DNA from: Streptomyces sp. AC558_RSS880
Lineage (GTDB): Bacteria > Actinomycetota > Actinomycetes > Streptomycetales > Streptomycetaceae
Length of the DNA: 64,000 bases
Assembly (NCBI RefSeq): GCF_019049255.1
Contig: NZ_JAGMUJ010000084.1
Location: 433,867 to 497,866, forward strand
Direction: 5' to 3'
Part shown: piece by piece, positions 24,337 through 31,509 of the stretch
How positions within the stretch are numbered: position 1 is the first letter of the stretch
How the letters are laid out: each line of letters begins with the position of its first letter
Made by a program: the position numbers and the translations under genes
Notes under the pieces: generated by a model
Database searches by the model: none
The model's input: the letters and a program-made list of their open reading frames with translations, nothing else
What the model was told of the DNA's origin: nothing

Positions 24337-25422
24337 TCACCCCTCCGCGAGCAGGGCGTACGCCGTGGCCTGGAACGGGTCGTGGGCGCGGAAGCGGCGG
24401 GTGCACACCGCGGCCAGGGCGGTCCCGGTGTCGGGCCGGAAGCCGAGGAAGGCCTGTTGGCCGAGGGTGGCCCCGGTGTGGAAGTACAGGGGGCCGCCGT
24501 CCGTCGGGTGCCGGAACCAGGCGGCGGTGTGCACGTGCCGGTGCCCGAGTCCGCGGCGGAGCACGGGCGTGCGCACGGCGCGCAGCGCGCCGGCGAGGCC
24601 GGGTGCGCGGGCCGGGTCGAGATGGGCCTCGAGGAAGGTGAGCAGGTCGTGCGGGGTGGCCCGGACGGCGCCGGCCGCCTGGAAGCCGCCCGCGTCGAAG
24701 GCCGGGACGGTCGTCCCGCCGTCCTTGCCGTGCCCGGTGGCGTCGGGCCCGTCGGCGTCCGCCCGCAGGGCCGTGTCGCCGAGGCCGAGGGGTTCGAGCA
24801 GCTGTCTTGTGATCAGGTCCGGCCACGGTGTGCCGGTGGCGGCGGCCAGGGCGTGGCCGAGCACGGCGACACCGAAGTTGGAGTAGTGCCAGCGGGTGCC
24901 GGGACGGTGCCGGGGCCGGTGGCGCAGGAAGGCGTCGACGACGCGCGCGTCGGGGTAGCGGGCGTAGGGGTTGCTGCGCCAGGCGGGCAGGGCCCGGACG
25001 TGGAAGCCGGCCGGGAGGCGGGGCAGTCCGGCGGTGTGGGTGATCAGGTGGACGAGCGTCGCCGGCGCCGGCCCGGCGGACCGGCCGCCGTCCAGCAGGG
25101 TGCGGGCCGGTTCACCGCCGGAGAGCCGGCCGCTGTCCGTCAGGCGGGCCAGCAGCAGTCCGGTGAACGTCTTGGTGGCCGAGCCGATCTCGTAGCGGAG
25201 GGTGTCGCGCGGGTGCTTTGGGGGCGGGGCGGTACCGCCGGTGCGTACGGTGCGACGGCCGTGCCGGGACACGGCGAAGACCGCGTCGGGCGCGTCGGCC
25301 GCGACGACGGCGTCGCCGAGTCGCTCGTACAGGCGCTCGTCGGCGCCGGGCTCCGCCCGGTGTGCGGGGGTCCCGCCGTCGGGCGGAAGGCCCGGCCAGG
25401 GCGTGCGGTACGTCGTCGTCAT
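24337..25422 (-). CDS. beta-lactamase-fold serine hydrolase (class C/esterase type), last gene of peptide operon
   Basis: A 361-residue serine hydrolase. Ser81-Ala-Thr-Lys84 is the SxxK nucleophile motif, Tyr180-Ser-Asn182 the YxN motif, and FHTGATLG near the C-terminus replaces KTG. There is no signal peptide, so it should be cytoplasmic, unlike most secreted penicillin-recognising enzymes. The family includes D-aminopeptidases, esterases and transacylases. It ends a five-gene minus-strand operon, and its ATG overlaps the stop of the preceding DUF6895-like gene (ATGA, 25419-25422). In that setting a peptidase or acyl-transfer role on a small peptide is possible but unproven. Confidence 0.85.
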   Translation of the reverse strand: MTTTYRTPWPGLPPDGGTPAHRAEPGADERLYERLGDAVVAADAPDAVFAVSRHGRRTVRTGGTAPPPKHPRDTLRYEIGSATKTFTGLLLARLTDSGRLSGGEPARTLLDGGRSAGPAPATLVHLITHTAGLPRLPAGFHVRALPAWRSNPYARYPDARVVDAFLRHRPRHRPGTRWHYSNFGVAVLGHALAAATGTPWPDLITRQLLEPLGLGDTALRADADGPDATGHGKDGGTTVPAFDAGGFQAAGAVRATPHDLLTFLEAHLDPARAPGLAGALRAVRTPVLRRGLGHRHVHTAAWFRHPTDGGPLYFHTGATLGQQAFLGFRPDTGTALAAVCTRRFRAHDPFQATAYALLAEG

Positions 25423-26336
25423 GAGGCGCGGGCCAGTTCGGTCAGGGCGCGGGAGGTGGCCAGGACGGAGGCGAAGGCGGCGACCAGCGTCGAGTGGTAG
25501 ACGAGGTCGAACACCGCTTCCCCGTCGCCCTCGGGCATCGTCCGGACCGCGGGCATGGCGCCGTCCGGCTGCTGTGCGGCGGCGAAGGCCTTCCAGGCCG
25601 GCTCGTCCAGCGTGGGCCGGGGCAGACAGGCGTCGACCACCAGGAGTTCGCCGAGCAGGTCCCAGCGTTCGAGGTCCAGCCAGTCGTCGATCCAGGCCGG
25701 CAGCCAGGTGGTGAGGTAGTCGGCGATGTCCGGGGGCAGTCCGCCGGGGTTCTCTCCCCAGTCGGTCAGGTGGAACACGCAGTGGGTGATGTCGTAGGCG
25801 ATGTGGCCCTCGACGGTCCAGGGTTCGGGGGTGCGGGCCAGCCAGGTGACGCGCAGGGCCTCGGACTCCGGGGGCCGGGGGGTGAGTCCGTAGCGGCGCT
25901 GGAACGCGGAGAGCGCGAGCCGCCGGGTCGGGGACGTCTCGAACGCCTGCCAGCTGACGAGGCGGTGGTCGAGCACGACGGCGCGTTCCAACTCGGGCTG
26001 GCTGTAACCGAGTTCCCGGAACGGCAGGTACACCTCGAACGGGATGGGGGAGAGCGGTTCGGTGCGCTGTCCGCGCACCAGCATGCGGCCGCCGTCCAGG
26101 GTGTCGCGCCAGACGTGGTCGATCAGCCGGCGGGCCAGTCCGGCCTGGCGGGAGCCTGCCACGCCCTCGCGGAACAGTACGGCGCAGATCAGGGCGAGTT
26201 CACCGACCGGTTTGAAGCGATCCAGGAACCCCGTCTCCGGGTCCGCGTCGGGTTCCAGCCGGAAGCCGTCGCGGTGGGCCCAGAGCCATTCCACGGCGCC
26301 GGCTCCGACGGCGTGGATCAGGCGGGTGTCGGTCAT
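25419..26336 (-). CDS. DUF6895-like protein A
   Basis: A 305-residue, mostly helical, soluble protein. Signature segments are AVEWLWAHRDGF at the start, YDITHCVFHLTDWG in the middle, LLGELLVVDACLPRP, AAAQQPDGAMPA and VYHSTLVAAFASVLA at the end. They match the pattern I know from streptomycete DUF6895 proteins (THVLFYLTDFG, YHTTL). Repeating helix pairs and the AQxPDG element suggest an alpha/alpha-barrel, as in cyclases and glycoside enzymes, but no catalytic residues are defined. It is paralogous to the next gene upstream (26333-27310) and overlaps both neighbours by 4 bp. Function unknown; the family name is from memory. Confidence 0.75.
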   Translation of the reverse strand: MTDTRLIHAVGAGAVEWLWAHRDGFRLEPDADPETGFLDRFKPVGELALICAVLFREGVAGSRQAGLARRLIDHVWRDTLDGGRMLVRGQRTEPLSPIPFEVYLPFRELGYSQPELERAVVLDHRLVSWQAFETSPTRRLALSAFQRRYGLTPRPPESEALRVTWLARTPEPWTVEGHIAYDITHCVFHLTDWGENPGGLPPDIADYLTTWLPAWIDDWLDLERWDLLGELLVVDACLPRPTLDEPAWKAFAAAQQPDGAMPAVRTMPEGDGEAVFDLVYHSTLVAAFASVLATSRALTELARAS

Positions 26337-27310
26337 GCCGGCGCTCCTTGTCGGCCGTGCCGCGTTCCGGTGCCGGAGGGTGCGCCGGCCGGGCGCGCGG
26401 TGGTGAGTACGGCCGCGAAGGCGGCCAGGAGGGTGGAGTGGTAGTGGTGGGCGAAGTACCGCTCGGGGTCGGCGGCTTCGCCGTCCCCGTCGTCACGGCC
26501 CTCTTCCCGGATCGCGCCCGAGGGGTCCTGCGCCGCCCTCAGGCGCTGCCAGGCGTCCGGTGGGACGACGTCGTCGAGGGGGCGGCGGGGCAGGGTCGCG
26601 GCCACGGCCAGCAACTCGCTGCCCAGGTCCCACATCTCGGCGTCGAGACAGGTGTCCAGCCAGGCCGGCAGCCAGTCGGCCAGATAGCCGGCGAGGTCCG
26701 GCGGCAGCGCGCCGTCGGCGCGTCCCCAGTCGGTGAGGTGGAAGACGACGTGCGTGAGGGCGTATCCGGCGGCGCGCTCGAAGGTCCAGGGTTCGGGCAG
26801 TCCGCCGAGCCAGGTGCGCGGCAGCAGGGCCGGGGCCTGTCCCGGTCGGTGGATGCCGCAGCGTTCCTCGGCCTTCAGGACGCCGAGGCGCCGGGTCGGG
26901 TCCTGCTCGGTGAGCCGCCAGCCCCGGGTGCGGGCGACCACGGTGGCGGCCTCCTCGTAGGCGGGGTGGCGGTACCCGGCCGAGGCGAAGGCCGCGTACA
27001 CCTCCAACGGGTAGGTGGCGAACGGCTCCAGCCGTTGCAGCAGCGCGAACAGTTCGCCGTCGCGCGTCTGCCGCCAGGCGAACTCCAGCAGCGCGCCCGC
27101 CCGGGCGTGCAGCGGGTCGGCGGGGGCGGTGCGGCGGATCACGGTCGCGCAGACCCTGGCCAGTTCGCCGAGCGGCTTCCAGGTGCCGTCGACCCGGCCG
27201 TCGGCCGCCAGCGCGTCCTCGCCGAGTGCGAAGCGGGCGTGGTGGGCGGTCACCCATGCGAGGGCGTCCTCGGCGACCCGCCGGACGTCCCGGGTGCCGG
27301 GCGCGGTCAC
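26333..27310 (-). CDS. DUF6895-like protein B
   Basis: A 325-residue paralogue of protein A. Matching segments are ALAWVTAHHARFALG, KPLGELARVCATVI, YALTHVVFHLTDWGRADGALPPDLAGY, LGSELLAVAATLPRRPLDD, RAAQDPSGAI and HHYHSTLLAAFAAVL. The His of THxVFHLTDWG and the YHSTL motif are kept in both copies, suggesting a shared active or binding site. GTG 27310 overlaps the stop of the preceding gene (GTGA), and its own stop overlaps the start of protein A. The adjacent paralogues suggest a heterodimer or sequential steps on one substrate. This is inference from order and similarity. Confidence 0.75.
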   Translation of the reverse strand: MTAPGTRDVRRVAEDALAWVTAHHARFALGEDALAADGRVDGTWKPLGELARVCATVIRRTAPADPLHARAGALLEFAWRQTRDGELFALLQRLEPFATYPLEVYAAFASAGYRHPAYEEAATVVARTRGWRLTEQDPTRRLGVLKAEERCGIHRPGQAPALLPRTWLGGLPEPWTFERAAGYALTHVVFHLTDWGRADGALPPDLAGYLADWLPAWLDTCLDAEMWDLGSELLAVAATLPRRPLDDVVPPDAWQRLRAAQDPSGAIREEGRDDGDGEAADPERYFAHHYHSTLLAAFAAVLTTARPAGAPSGTGTRHGRQGAPA

Positions 27311-28002
27311 CCGCGTGCTCCGGTCCGCATCAGCCGCGCCGCCTGCACCTGGAGCGCGACGTGCGGGTCCCGTTCCCCCATCAGCTCCACGAAGTCGAGG
27401 CCGGCTTCGAGGCCGAGGGTGTCCGGGACGCCGGGCAGCAGGGTCAGCCAGCGGCCGGCTCCGGCGGCCTGCCGCCAGTCCCGGCGGCGCACCGCCCGGA
27501 CGAATCCGCGGGCGACGTCGACGGGGCGGCGCCCGGCGGCTCTTCTCACCGCGCAGTCCTCATCGGGCAGGGCGAGCGGGGCCAGTACGGCGAGTCGATG
27601 GGTGAGGGACTGCCAGTTCGCCTCGTCGAGCCAGTCGGTATCCGGCTCGTCCGGCGGTCCGGAGGAGAAGGAGGGGTCGATCCGCCGCAGGGTGCGTGCC
27701 ATGCCCCAGTGGCTCCAGCGGACGGTCGGCACGGCGTCCGCGCGGGGCGGGTACGCCTCGACCGCCTTGCGGAAGACGGCCACTTCCGCCGGATCGGGGG
27801 GCGTGCCCAGCAGAAGGCCCGGCAGCATCGCGTCCGCGCCCAGGACCCGTACGGCGGCGAGCACGAGGTCTCCCGCTTCCCCGTCGGTCCCCGCAGGGAG
27901 GACCGTGCGGGTGTGGCCCCCGTCCCGAAGGGCGGAGACCACACCGGAAGCGAGGTCCTGCACCGCGGCCTGCAAACGGGTCGAAGCGCCTGACTGCTCC
28001 AT
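27307..28002 (-). CDS. hypothetical protein (231 aa) of the DUF6895 operon
   Basis: A soluble 231-residue protein that I do not recognise. It starts MEQSGASTRLQAAVQDLASG at ATG 28002 with CGGAGC upstream. It is helix-rich with a Trp-rich centre (VRWSHWGMARTLRR, TDWLDEANWQSLTHRL) and an Arg-rich segment (RGFVRAVRRRDWRQAAG). There is no signal peptide or membrane helix. It begins 23 bp after the 62-residue peptide gene and overlaps the next gene by 4 bp, so it belongs to the same transcript. It could be a chaperone or recognition protein for the peptide, but nothing in the sequence proves a role. Confidence 0.65.
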   Translation of the reverse strand: MEQSGASTRLQAAVQDLASGVVSALRDGGHTRTVLPAGTDGEAGDLVLAAVRVLGADAMLPGLLLGTPPDPAEVAVFRKAVEAYPPRADAVPTVRWSHWGMARTLRRIDPSFSSGPPDEPDTDWLDEANWQSLTHRLAVLAPLALPDEDCAVRRAAGRRPVDVARGFVRAVRRRDWRQAAGAGRWLTLLPGVPDTLGLEAGLDFVELMGERDPHVALQVQAARLMRTGARG

Positions 28003-28025
28003 GTCACTTGCTCCGGTCGGTCCGT

Positions 28026-28214
28026 TCAGCCCTTCTTCGGACGCGGGGTCGGCGGCGACAGCAGCAGCGCGCCTCCGCCGATGAACAGGGCCAGAGCGGC
28101 GCTCTGCCGGCTGTCGCGGTACACACCGTCGGTCTCGACCGGGTCGAGTGCCGCCTCGATGTCGGCGCTCTGGATTCCGGTGAGCTCCTCGGTGACCTTC
28201 TCGTCGGGACGCAT
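28026..28214 (-). CDS. 62-residue peptide with C-terminal membrane segment, first gene of the operon
   Basis: ATG 28214 follows AGGGAGA. The first 37 residues are acidic and soluble (EKVTEELTGIQSADIEAALD), then residues 38-53 form a hydrophobic stretch, SAALALFIGGGALLLS, followed by a Pro/Lys tail (PPTPRPKKG). There are no cysteines. It resembles a small tail-anchored protein or a leader-core style precursor whose hydrophobic end could be processed. It heads a run of four downstream genes spaced by 23, -4, -4 and -4 bp. The 124-bp gap before it is A/T-richer than average and probably carries the operon promoter. The precursor idea is speculative; a simple membrane anchor for the operon proteins is the alternative. 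Confidence 0.6.
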   Translation of the reverse strand: MRPDEKVTEELTGIQSADIEAALDPVETDGVYRDSRQSAALALFIGGGALLLSPPTPRPKKG

Positions 28215-28338
28215 GACACCATCTCCCTGAGATGTAGCGAGTACCTTCTCTCCCCAGACTCGCCCATATCGGACAAACTGCGCCACTTTTCTCAGGACTT
28301 ACTTTCGTCACTTCTTCAACAGGCCGGGCGCCAGGGCT

Positions 28339-29592
28339 TCACGAGGAGGCGGCGGGCGGGCGCACGCCGGACAGGAGTACGCCGCTGTGCGGGCGGGTCG
28401 GGACCCGGTTCAGCGGGATCGTGAGATTCTGTTCCGGCACCGTGTACTCCATTCGGGCGAGCCGCACCGCGAGCGCCTCCAGCACGCCGACGGTGATGCC
28501 CTCACCGGGGCAGCGGTGGCCGGCGCCCGGGTCGCCGCCGCCCTGCGGGATCAGTTCGTCGCGCTCCACGGGCCGTTCGAGGAAGCGCTGCGGGCGGAAG
28601 GCGTACGGATCGCCCCACAGCGACTCGTCGTGGTTCTGGCCGTACACGTCGAGCACCACCAGCCCCCCGGCCGGGACCCACTCGCCCCGCCAGTACAGGT
28701 CCCGGGCGGCCAGGCCGCCGAGGAACGGCACGAACGGGTAGAAGCGGCGCACCTCGTGCGCGAACGCGGCGGCGAACGGGACGTCCCCGTCCGCGAGGGG
28801 CGCGCGGTGCTCGGGCCACTTGTGCAGGGCGTGCGCGGTGAAGGCGACGAACCAGGCGACGGCGGTCGTCGGACGGACGACGTTGAGCAGTTCCACCGCG
28901 GCCGTCTTCTCGTCGAGCGGCTCGCCGTCCGCGTCGCGGTGCCGGCACACCAGGTCGAGGACCGAGTCCGCGGGGGCGGTGACCGCGCCGGACCGCACGT
29001 CCCGCACCAGCCGGCCCAGCCGGTCCTCCTGCCGGGCGCGGGCGCGCCGGGCCCGCAGGTGGCGCGGTCCGGCGGTGGCGAAACCGTCGACCATGGCGAT
29101 CATGTCGCGGGCCGTCGCCTCGGCGTCGGCGTCGTCCAGCGGTATGCCGGCCCACCGGTGGACCCCGGTGGCGAGCACCGTGCTCGCCTCGTCGAACAGC
29201 ACGACGGAGCCGCGCCGGCCCCACGCGGGGACGGCCTCGTCCCAGGCGGCGGTGGTGTGGTCGACGAGGCCGGCGATCCGGCCCGGGGCGAGCAGCGGCA
29301 GGAACAGGGACTTGCGGGCGCGGTGGGCGACGCCGTCGAGGGTGTGCACCGCCTCGTGGCCGAACAGGGTGGCGAGCACGGGTTCGGGTATGGCGCGGTG
29401 CCGGTGCACGTTCCGCTCGTCGTAGAAGAACCGCACCGCTTCGGGGCCGCGCAGGGCGAGTGCGGGCCGGCCCAGGATCCGGGTGCGGACCACGGGACCG
29501 GGGGTGTCGCGCATCCGGTTGGGCAGCCAGGCGTAGCCCTCGGCCAGCAGCGGCAGGGTGCGGTCGATCATGGGGCGGCTGAGTACGTCCAT
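28339..29592 (-). CDS. CYP152-family cytochrome P450 (fatty-acid peroxygenase type)
   Basis: A 417-residue P450 of the hydrogen-peroxide-using CYP152 class. Arg240-Pro241 (NVVRPTTAVAW) replaces the usual acid-alcohol pair of the I helix; this Arg binds the fatty-acid carboxylate in P450 BS-beta. RRFYPFVPFLGG (282-293) and QGGGDPGAGHRCPGEG (350-365, haem ligand Cys361) are family hallmarks. These enzymes hydroxylate or decarboxylate fatty acids without a redox partner. ATG 29592 lacks a good ribosome site; a GTG about 14 codons upstream is an alternative. It lies upstream of the peptide operon on the same strand (124-bp gap). Whether it is cotranscribed is unclear. A tandem 22-bp repeat precedes it. 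Confidence 0.9.
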   Translation of the reverse strand: MDVLSRPMIDRTLPLLAEGYAWLPNRMRDTPGPVVRTRILGRPALALRGPEAVRFFYDERNVHRHRAIPEPVLATLFGHEAVHTLDGVAHRARKSLFLPLLAPGRIAGLVDHTTAAWDEAVPAWGRRGSVVLFDEASTVLATGVHRWAGIPLDDADAEATARDMIAMVDGFATAGPRHLRARRARARQEDRLGRLVRDVRSGAVTAPADSVLDLVCRHRDADGEPLDEKTAAVELLNVVRPTTAVAWFVAFTAHALHKWPEHRAPLADGDVPFAAAFAHEVRRFYPFVPFLGGLAARDLYWRGEWVPAGGLVVLDVYGQNHDESLWGDPYAFRPQRFLERPVERDELIPQGGGDPGAGHRCPGEGITVGVLEALAVRLARMEYTVPEQNLTIPLNRVPTRPHSGVLLSGVRPPAASS

Positions 29593-29651
29593 GACTGCCG
29601 GGTGCCCCGGGGGATGCCGCGACACTCCGACCGGGGCCGGGACCACCCGTT

Positions 29652-29695
29652 CGGATGTGGCCGAGACCACGTGCGGATGTGGCCGAGACCACGTG
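29652..29695. promoter_or_regulatory. two perfect tandem 22-bp repeats with GTGG-N6-CCAC dyads
   Basis: CGGATGTGGCCGAGACCACGTG occurs twice in a row (29652-29673, 29674-29695). Each copy holds the inverted repeat GTGGCCGAGACCAC, and a degraded relative (GGGCCGGGACCAC) lies just before at 29634-29646. A 22-bp period puts both dyads on one DNA face, as expected for cooperative repressor or activator binding. It lies between the divergent P450 and the hypothetical gene at 29786, about 60 bp from the P450 start. Confidence 0.6.
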
Positions 29696-29785
29696 CCGAA
29701 GGAGGTCGGGGTCACATCGGGGCCGGGGGCCGGCGGCTAGCGTTCCGTGCGGTTCCCTCACCCCAGCAGCTCGGACGGCCCGGCA

Positions 29786-30295
29786 GTGCAAGCAGATCTC
29801 TCCCCGGTCATCGCGGCGACCGCGCAGTGGCTGACCCGTTCCTTTCCCGCGCCCGGCGGGGCGCTCGCGGCCGCCCTGTGCGAGGTGCAGGCGCGGCAGG
29901 CGGTGACCGTCGCCGCGCGGCTGCGGTATCCGACGGAGATGGACGTCGCCCTGGTCGGGCTGGCGGGGCCGGGGGGTTCGGCGCGGCTCGACTGGGTGAC
30001 CGGGGCGGACGCGGCGGGCTCGGACGAGGGGGAGGCCTGGCGTACGTGGGTCGACGAGGTGGTGGCGAGTTGGGCGGCGTGTCTGCTCGCCGACCTCGCG
30101 TTGTCCGGTCTCGCGGTGACCGCGCTCACGGGGGGTGCCGCGCCTGCCGAGTTCCGTCGGCTGGTGGCGCCCGATGAGGCGGATCGCCGGGCGGCGGCGT
30201 TGCTGCGTCATCCGGATCTGCTGCTTCCGGTGGCGGGCCTCCACCGTTCGACGCTGCTGAGCCGGCTGGATCCGGACGTCACCCTGGTGGGCTGA
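29786..30295 (+). CDS. hypothetical protein (169 aa), divergent from the P450
   Basis: A soluble Ala/Leu-rich protein, taken from GTG 29786 (VQADLSPVIAATAQWLTRSF). No domain is recognised. Segments such as PTEMDVALVGLAGPGGSARL and RHPDLLLPVAGLHRSTLLSR suggest a compact alpha/beta fold. No ribosome site is seen; a -10-like TAGCGT at 29738-29743 would give a leader of about 36 nt. An in-frame GTG at 29747 is possible but lies too close to that -10. The tandem operator at 29652-29695 may serve this gene as well as the P450. Function unknown. Confidence 0.55.
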   Translation: MQADLSPVIAATAQWLTRSFPAPGGALAAALCEVQARQAVTVAARLRYPTEMDVALVGLAGPGGSARLDWVTGADAAGSDEGEAWRTWVDEVVASWAACLLADLALSGLAVTALTGGAAPAEFRRLVAPDEADRRAAALLRHPDLLLPVAGLHRSTLLSRLDPDVTLVG

Positions 30296-30407
30296 CTTCC
30301 GCGTCGGGCCCTGGGTGGGCTCGCCGGGGGGGTGGTCGCGCAACCCGGCGCTTGCGGGGTGCCTCCCCCGGAGGGGGTGTCCGCGGAGGGCGGGGGTCAC
30401 GTGGTGT

Positions 30408-30421
30408 CATTCACTGGAATG
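30408..30421. promoter_or_regulatory. CATTC-ACTG-GAATG dyad before the glycan cluster
   Basis: A perfect 5-4-5 inverted repeat 49 bp before the first gene of the sugar cluster, in the promoter position of a 174-bp gap. It may be an operator; no cognate regulator is next to it. Confidence 0.3.
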
Positions 30422-30469
30422 CAGTAGGCGGCCGTGCCGGGGGTGGGGGACGGGTTCAGGCTGGGCGGC

Positions 30470-31432
30470 ATGAGCACCGTCATATCGCGGAAGTGGGAGC
30501 ACGCCGTCGTCACCGGTGGCGCGGGATTCGTCGGCTCCCATCTGTGTGCCGCCCTGCTCGACGCGGGCGCCGCCGTCACGTGCGTGGACGACCTCAGCAC
30601 CGGCCGGCCGGAGAACATCGCCCCGCTGCTCGAGCGGCCCGGGTTCACGCTCGTACGGGCCGACGTGGCCGAGGAGTTGCCCGTCGAGCGGCCGCCCGAC
30701 CTGGTGCTGCACTTCGCCTCCCCCGCCTCCCCGGCGGACTATCTGCGGCTGCCGCTGCACACCATGGAGACGGGCAGTCTCGGCACCCGCAACGCCCTGA
30801 GGCTCGCCCAGGACGCCGAGGCCCGCTTCGTCCTCGCCTCCACCTCGGAGGTCTACGGCGACCCGCAGCAGAATCCGCAGGACGAGCGGTACTGGGGCCA
30901 CGTCAACCCGGTCGGCCCGCGCAGTGTCTACGACGAGGCCAAGCGCTTCGGCGAGGCGCTGACCACCGCCTACGCGGAGACCCACGGCACGAACACCTGC
31001 ATCGTGCGGCTGTTCAACACCTACGGCCCGCGGATGCGCGGCCACGACGGCCGCGCCGTGCCGACCTTCGTCCGGCAGGCCCTGGCCGGCGAACCCCTCA
31101 CCGTGACCGGTGACGGCCTGCAGACCCGCTCGCTGTGCTACGTCGACGACACGGTGGCCGGCGTCCTCGCGGCGGCCGGCCACGGCATGCGCGGCCCCGT
31201 CAACATCGGCAACCCCGGTGAGATCACCATGCTCGCCCTGGCCCGTCTCGTCGTCGCACTCGCCGGTTCCCGTTCGGAGATCCGCTACATCGACCGTCCG
31301 GTGGACGACCCGGCCGTGCGCTGCCCGGACATCACGCTGGCCCGCGACAAGCTCGGCTGGGAGCCCCTGGTCGGCGCCGAGGAGGGGCTGCGCCGCACGA
31401 TCGACTGGTTCCGCGCCGAAGCACGCCGCTGA
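30470..31432 (+). CDS. NAD-dependent sugar epimerase/dehydratase (UDP-glucuronate decarboxylase-like)
   Basis: A 320-residue extended short-chain dehydrogenase. The NAD loop is TGGAGFVGSHL. The catalytic region reads STSEVYGDPQQNPQ and RSVYDEAKRFGE, giving the Tyr-x3-Lys pair. VYGDP with YDEAKR is typical of UDP-xylose synthases (UDP-glucuronate decarboxylases), and ARLFNTYGPRM-like RLFNTYGPRMRG supports that group. It would supply a nucleotide sugar to the glycosyltransferases downstream. ATG 30470 has only a weak ribosome site. It opens the glycan cluster 30470-37630, all on the plus strand. Confidence 0.85.
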   Translation: MSTVISRKWEHAVVTGGAGFVGSHLCAALLDAGAAVTCVDDLSTGRPENIAPLLERPGFTLVRADVAEELPVERPPDLVLHFASPASPADYLRLPLHTMETGSLGTRNALRLAQDAEARFVLASTSEVYGDPQQNPQDERYWGHVNPVGPRSVYDEAKRFGEALTTAYAETHGTNTCIVRLFNTYGPRMRGHDGRAVPTFVRQALAGEPLTVTGDGLQTRSLCYVDDTVAGVLAAAGHGMRGPVNIGNPGEITMLALARLVVALAGSRSEIRYIDRPVDDPAVRCPDITLARDKLGWEPLVGAEEGLRRTIDWFRAEARR

Positions 31433-31509
31433 GCGCGGCCGTCCCCGCCGGCCCGGGACACCGCGGCCCCACCACCCGGCCGCCCGATCCGTGAAAGGCC
31501 CGTCCGCCC

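Noticed and set aside
28026..28214. Lanthipeptide or thiopeptide precursor
   Set aside because: The peptide has no cysteine and few Ser/Thr residues in its C-terminal half, and no LanB/LanC/LanM or YcaO gene is nearby.
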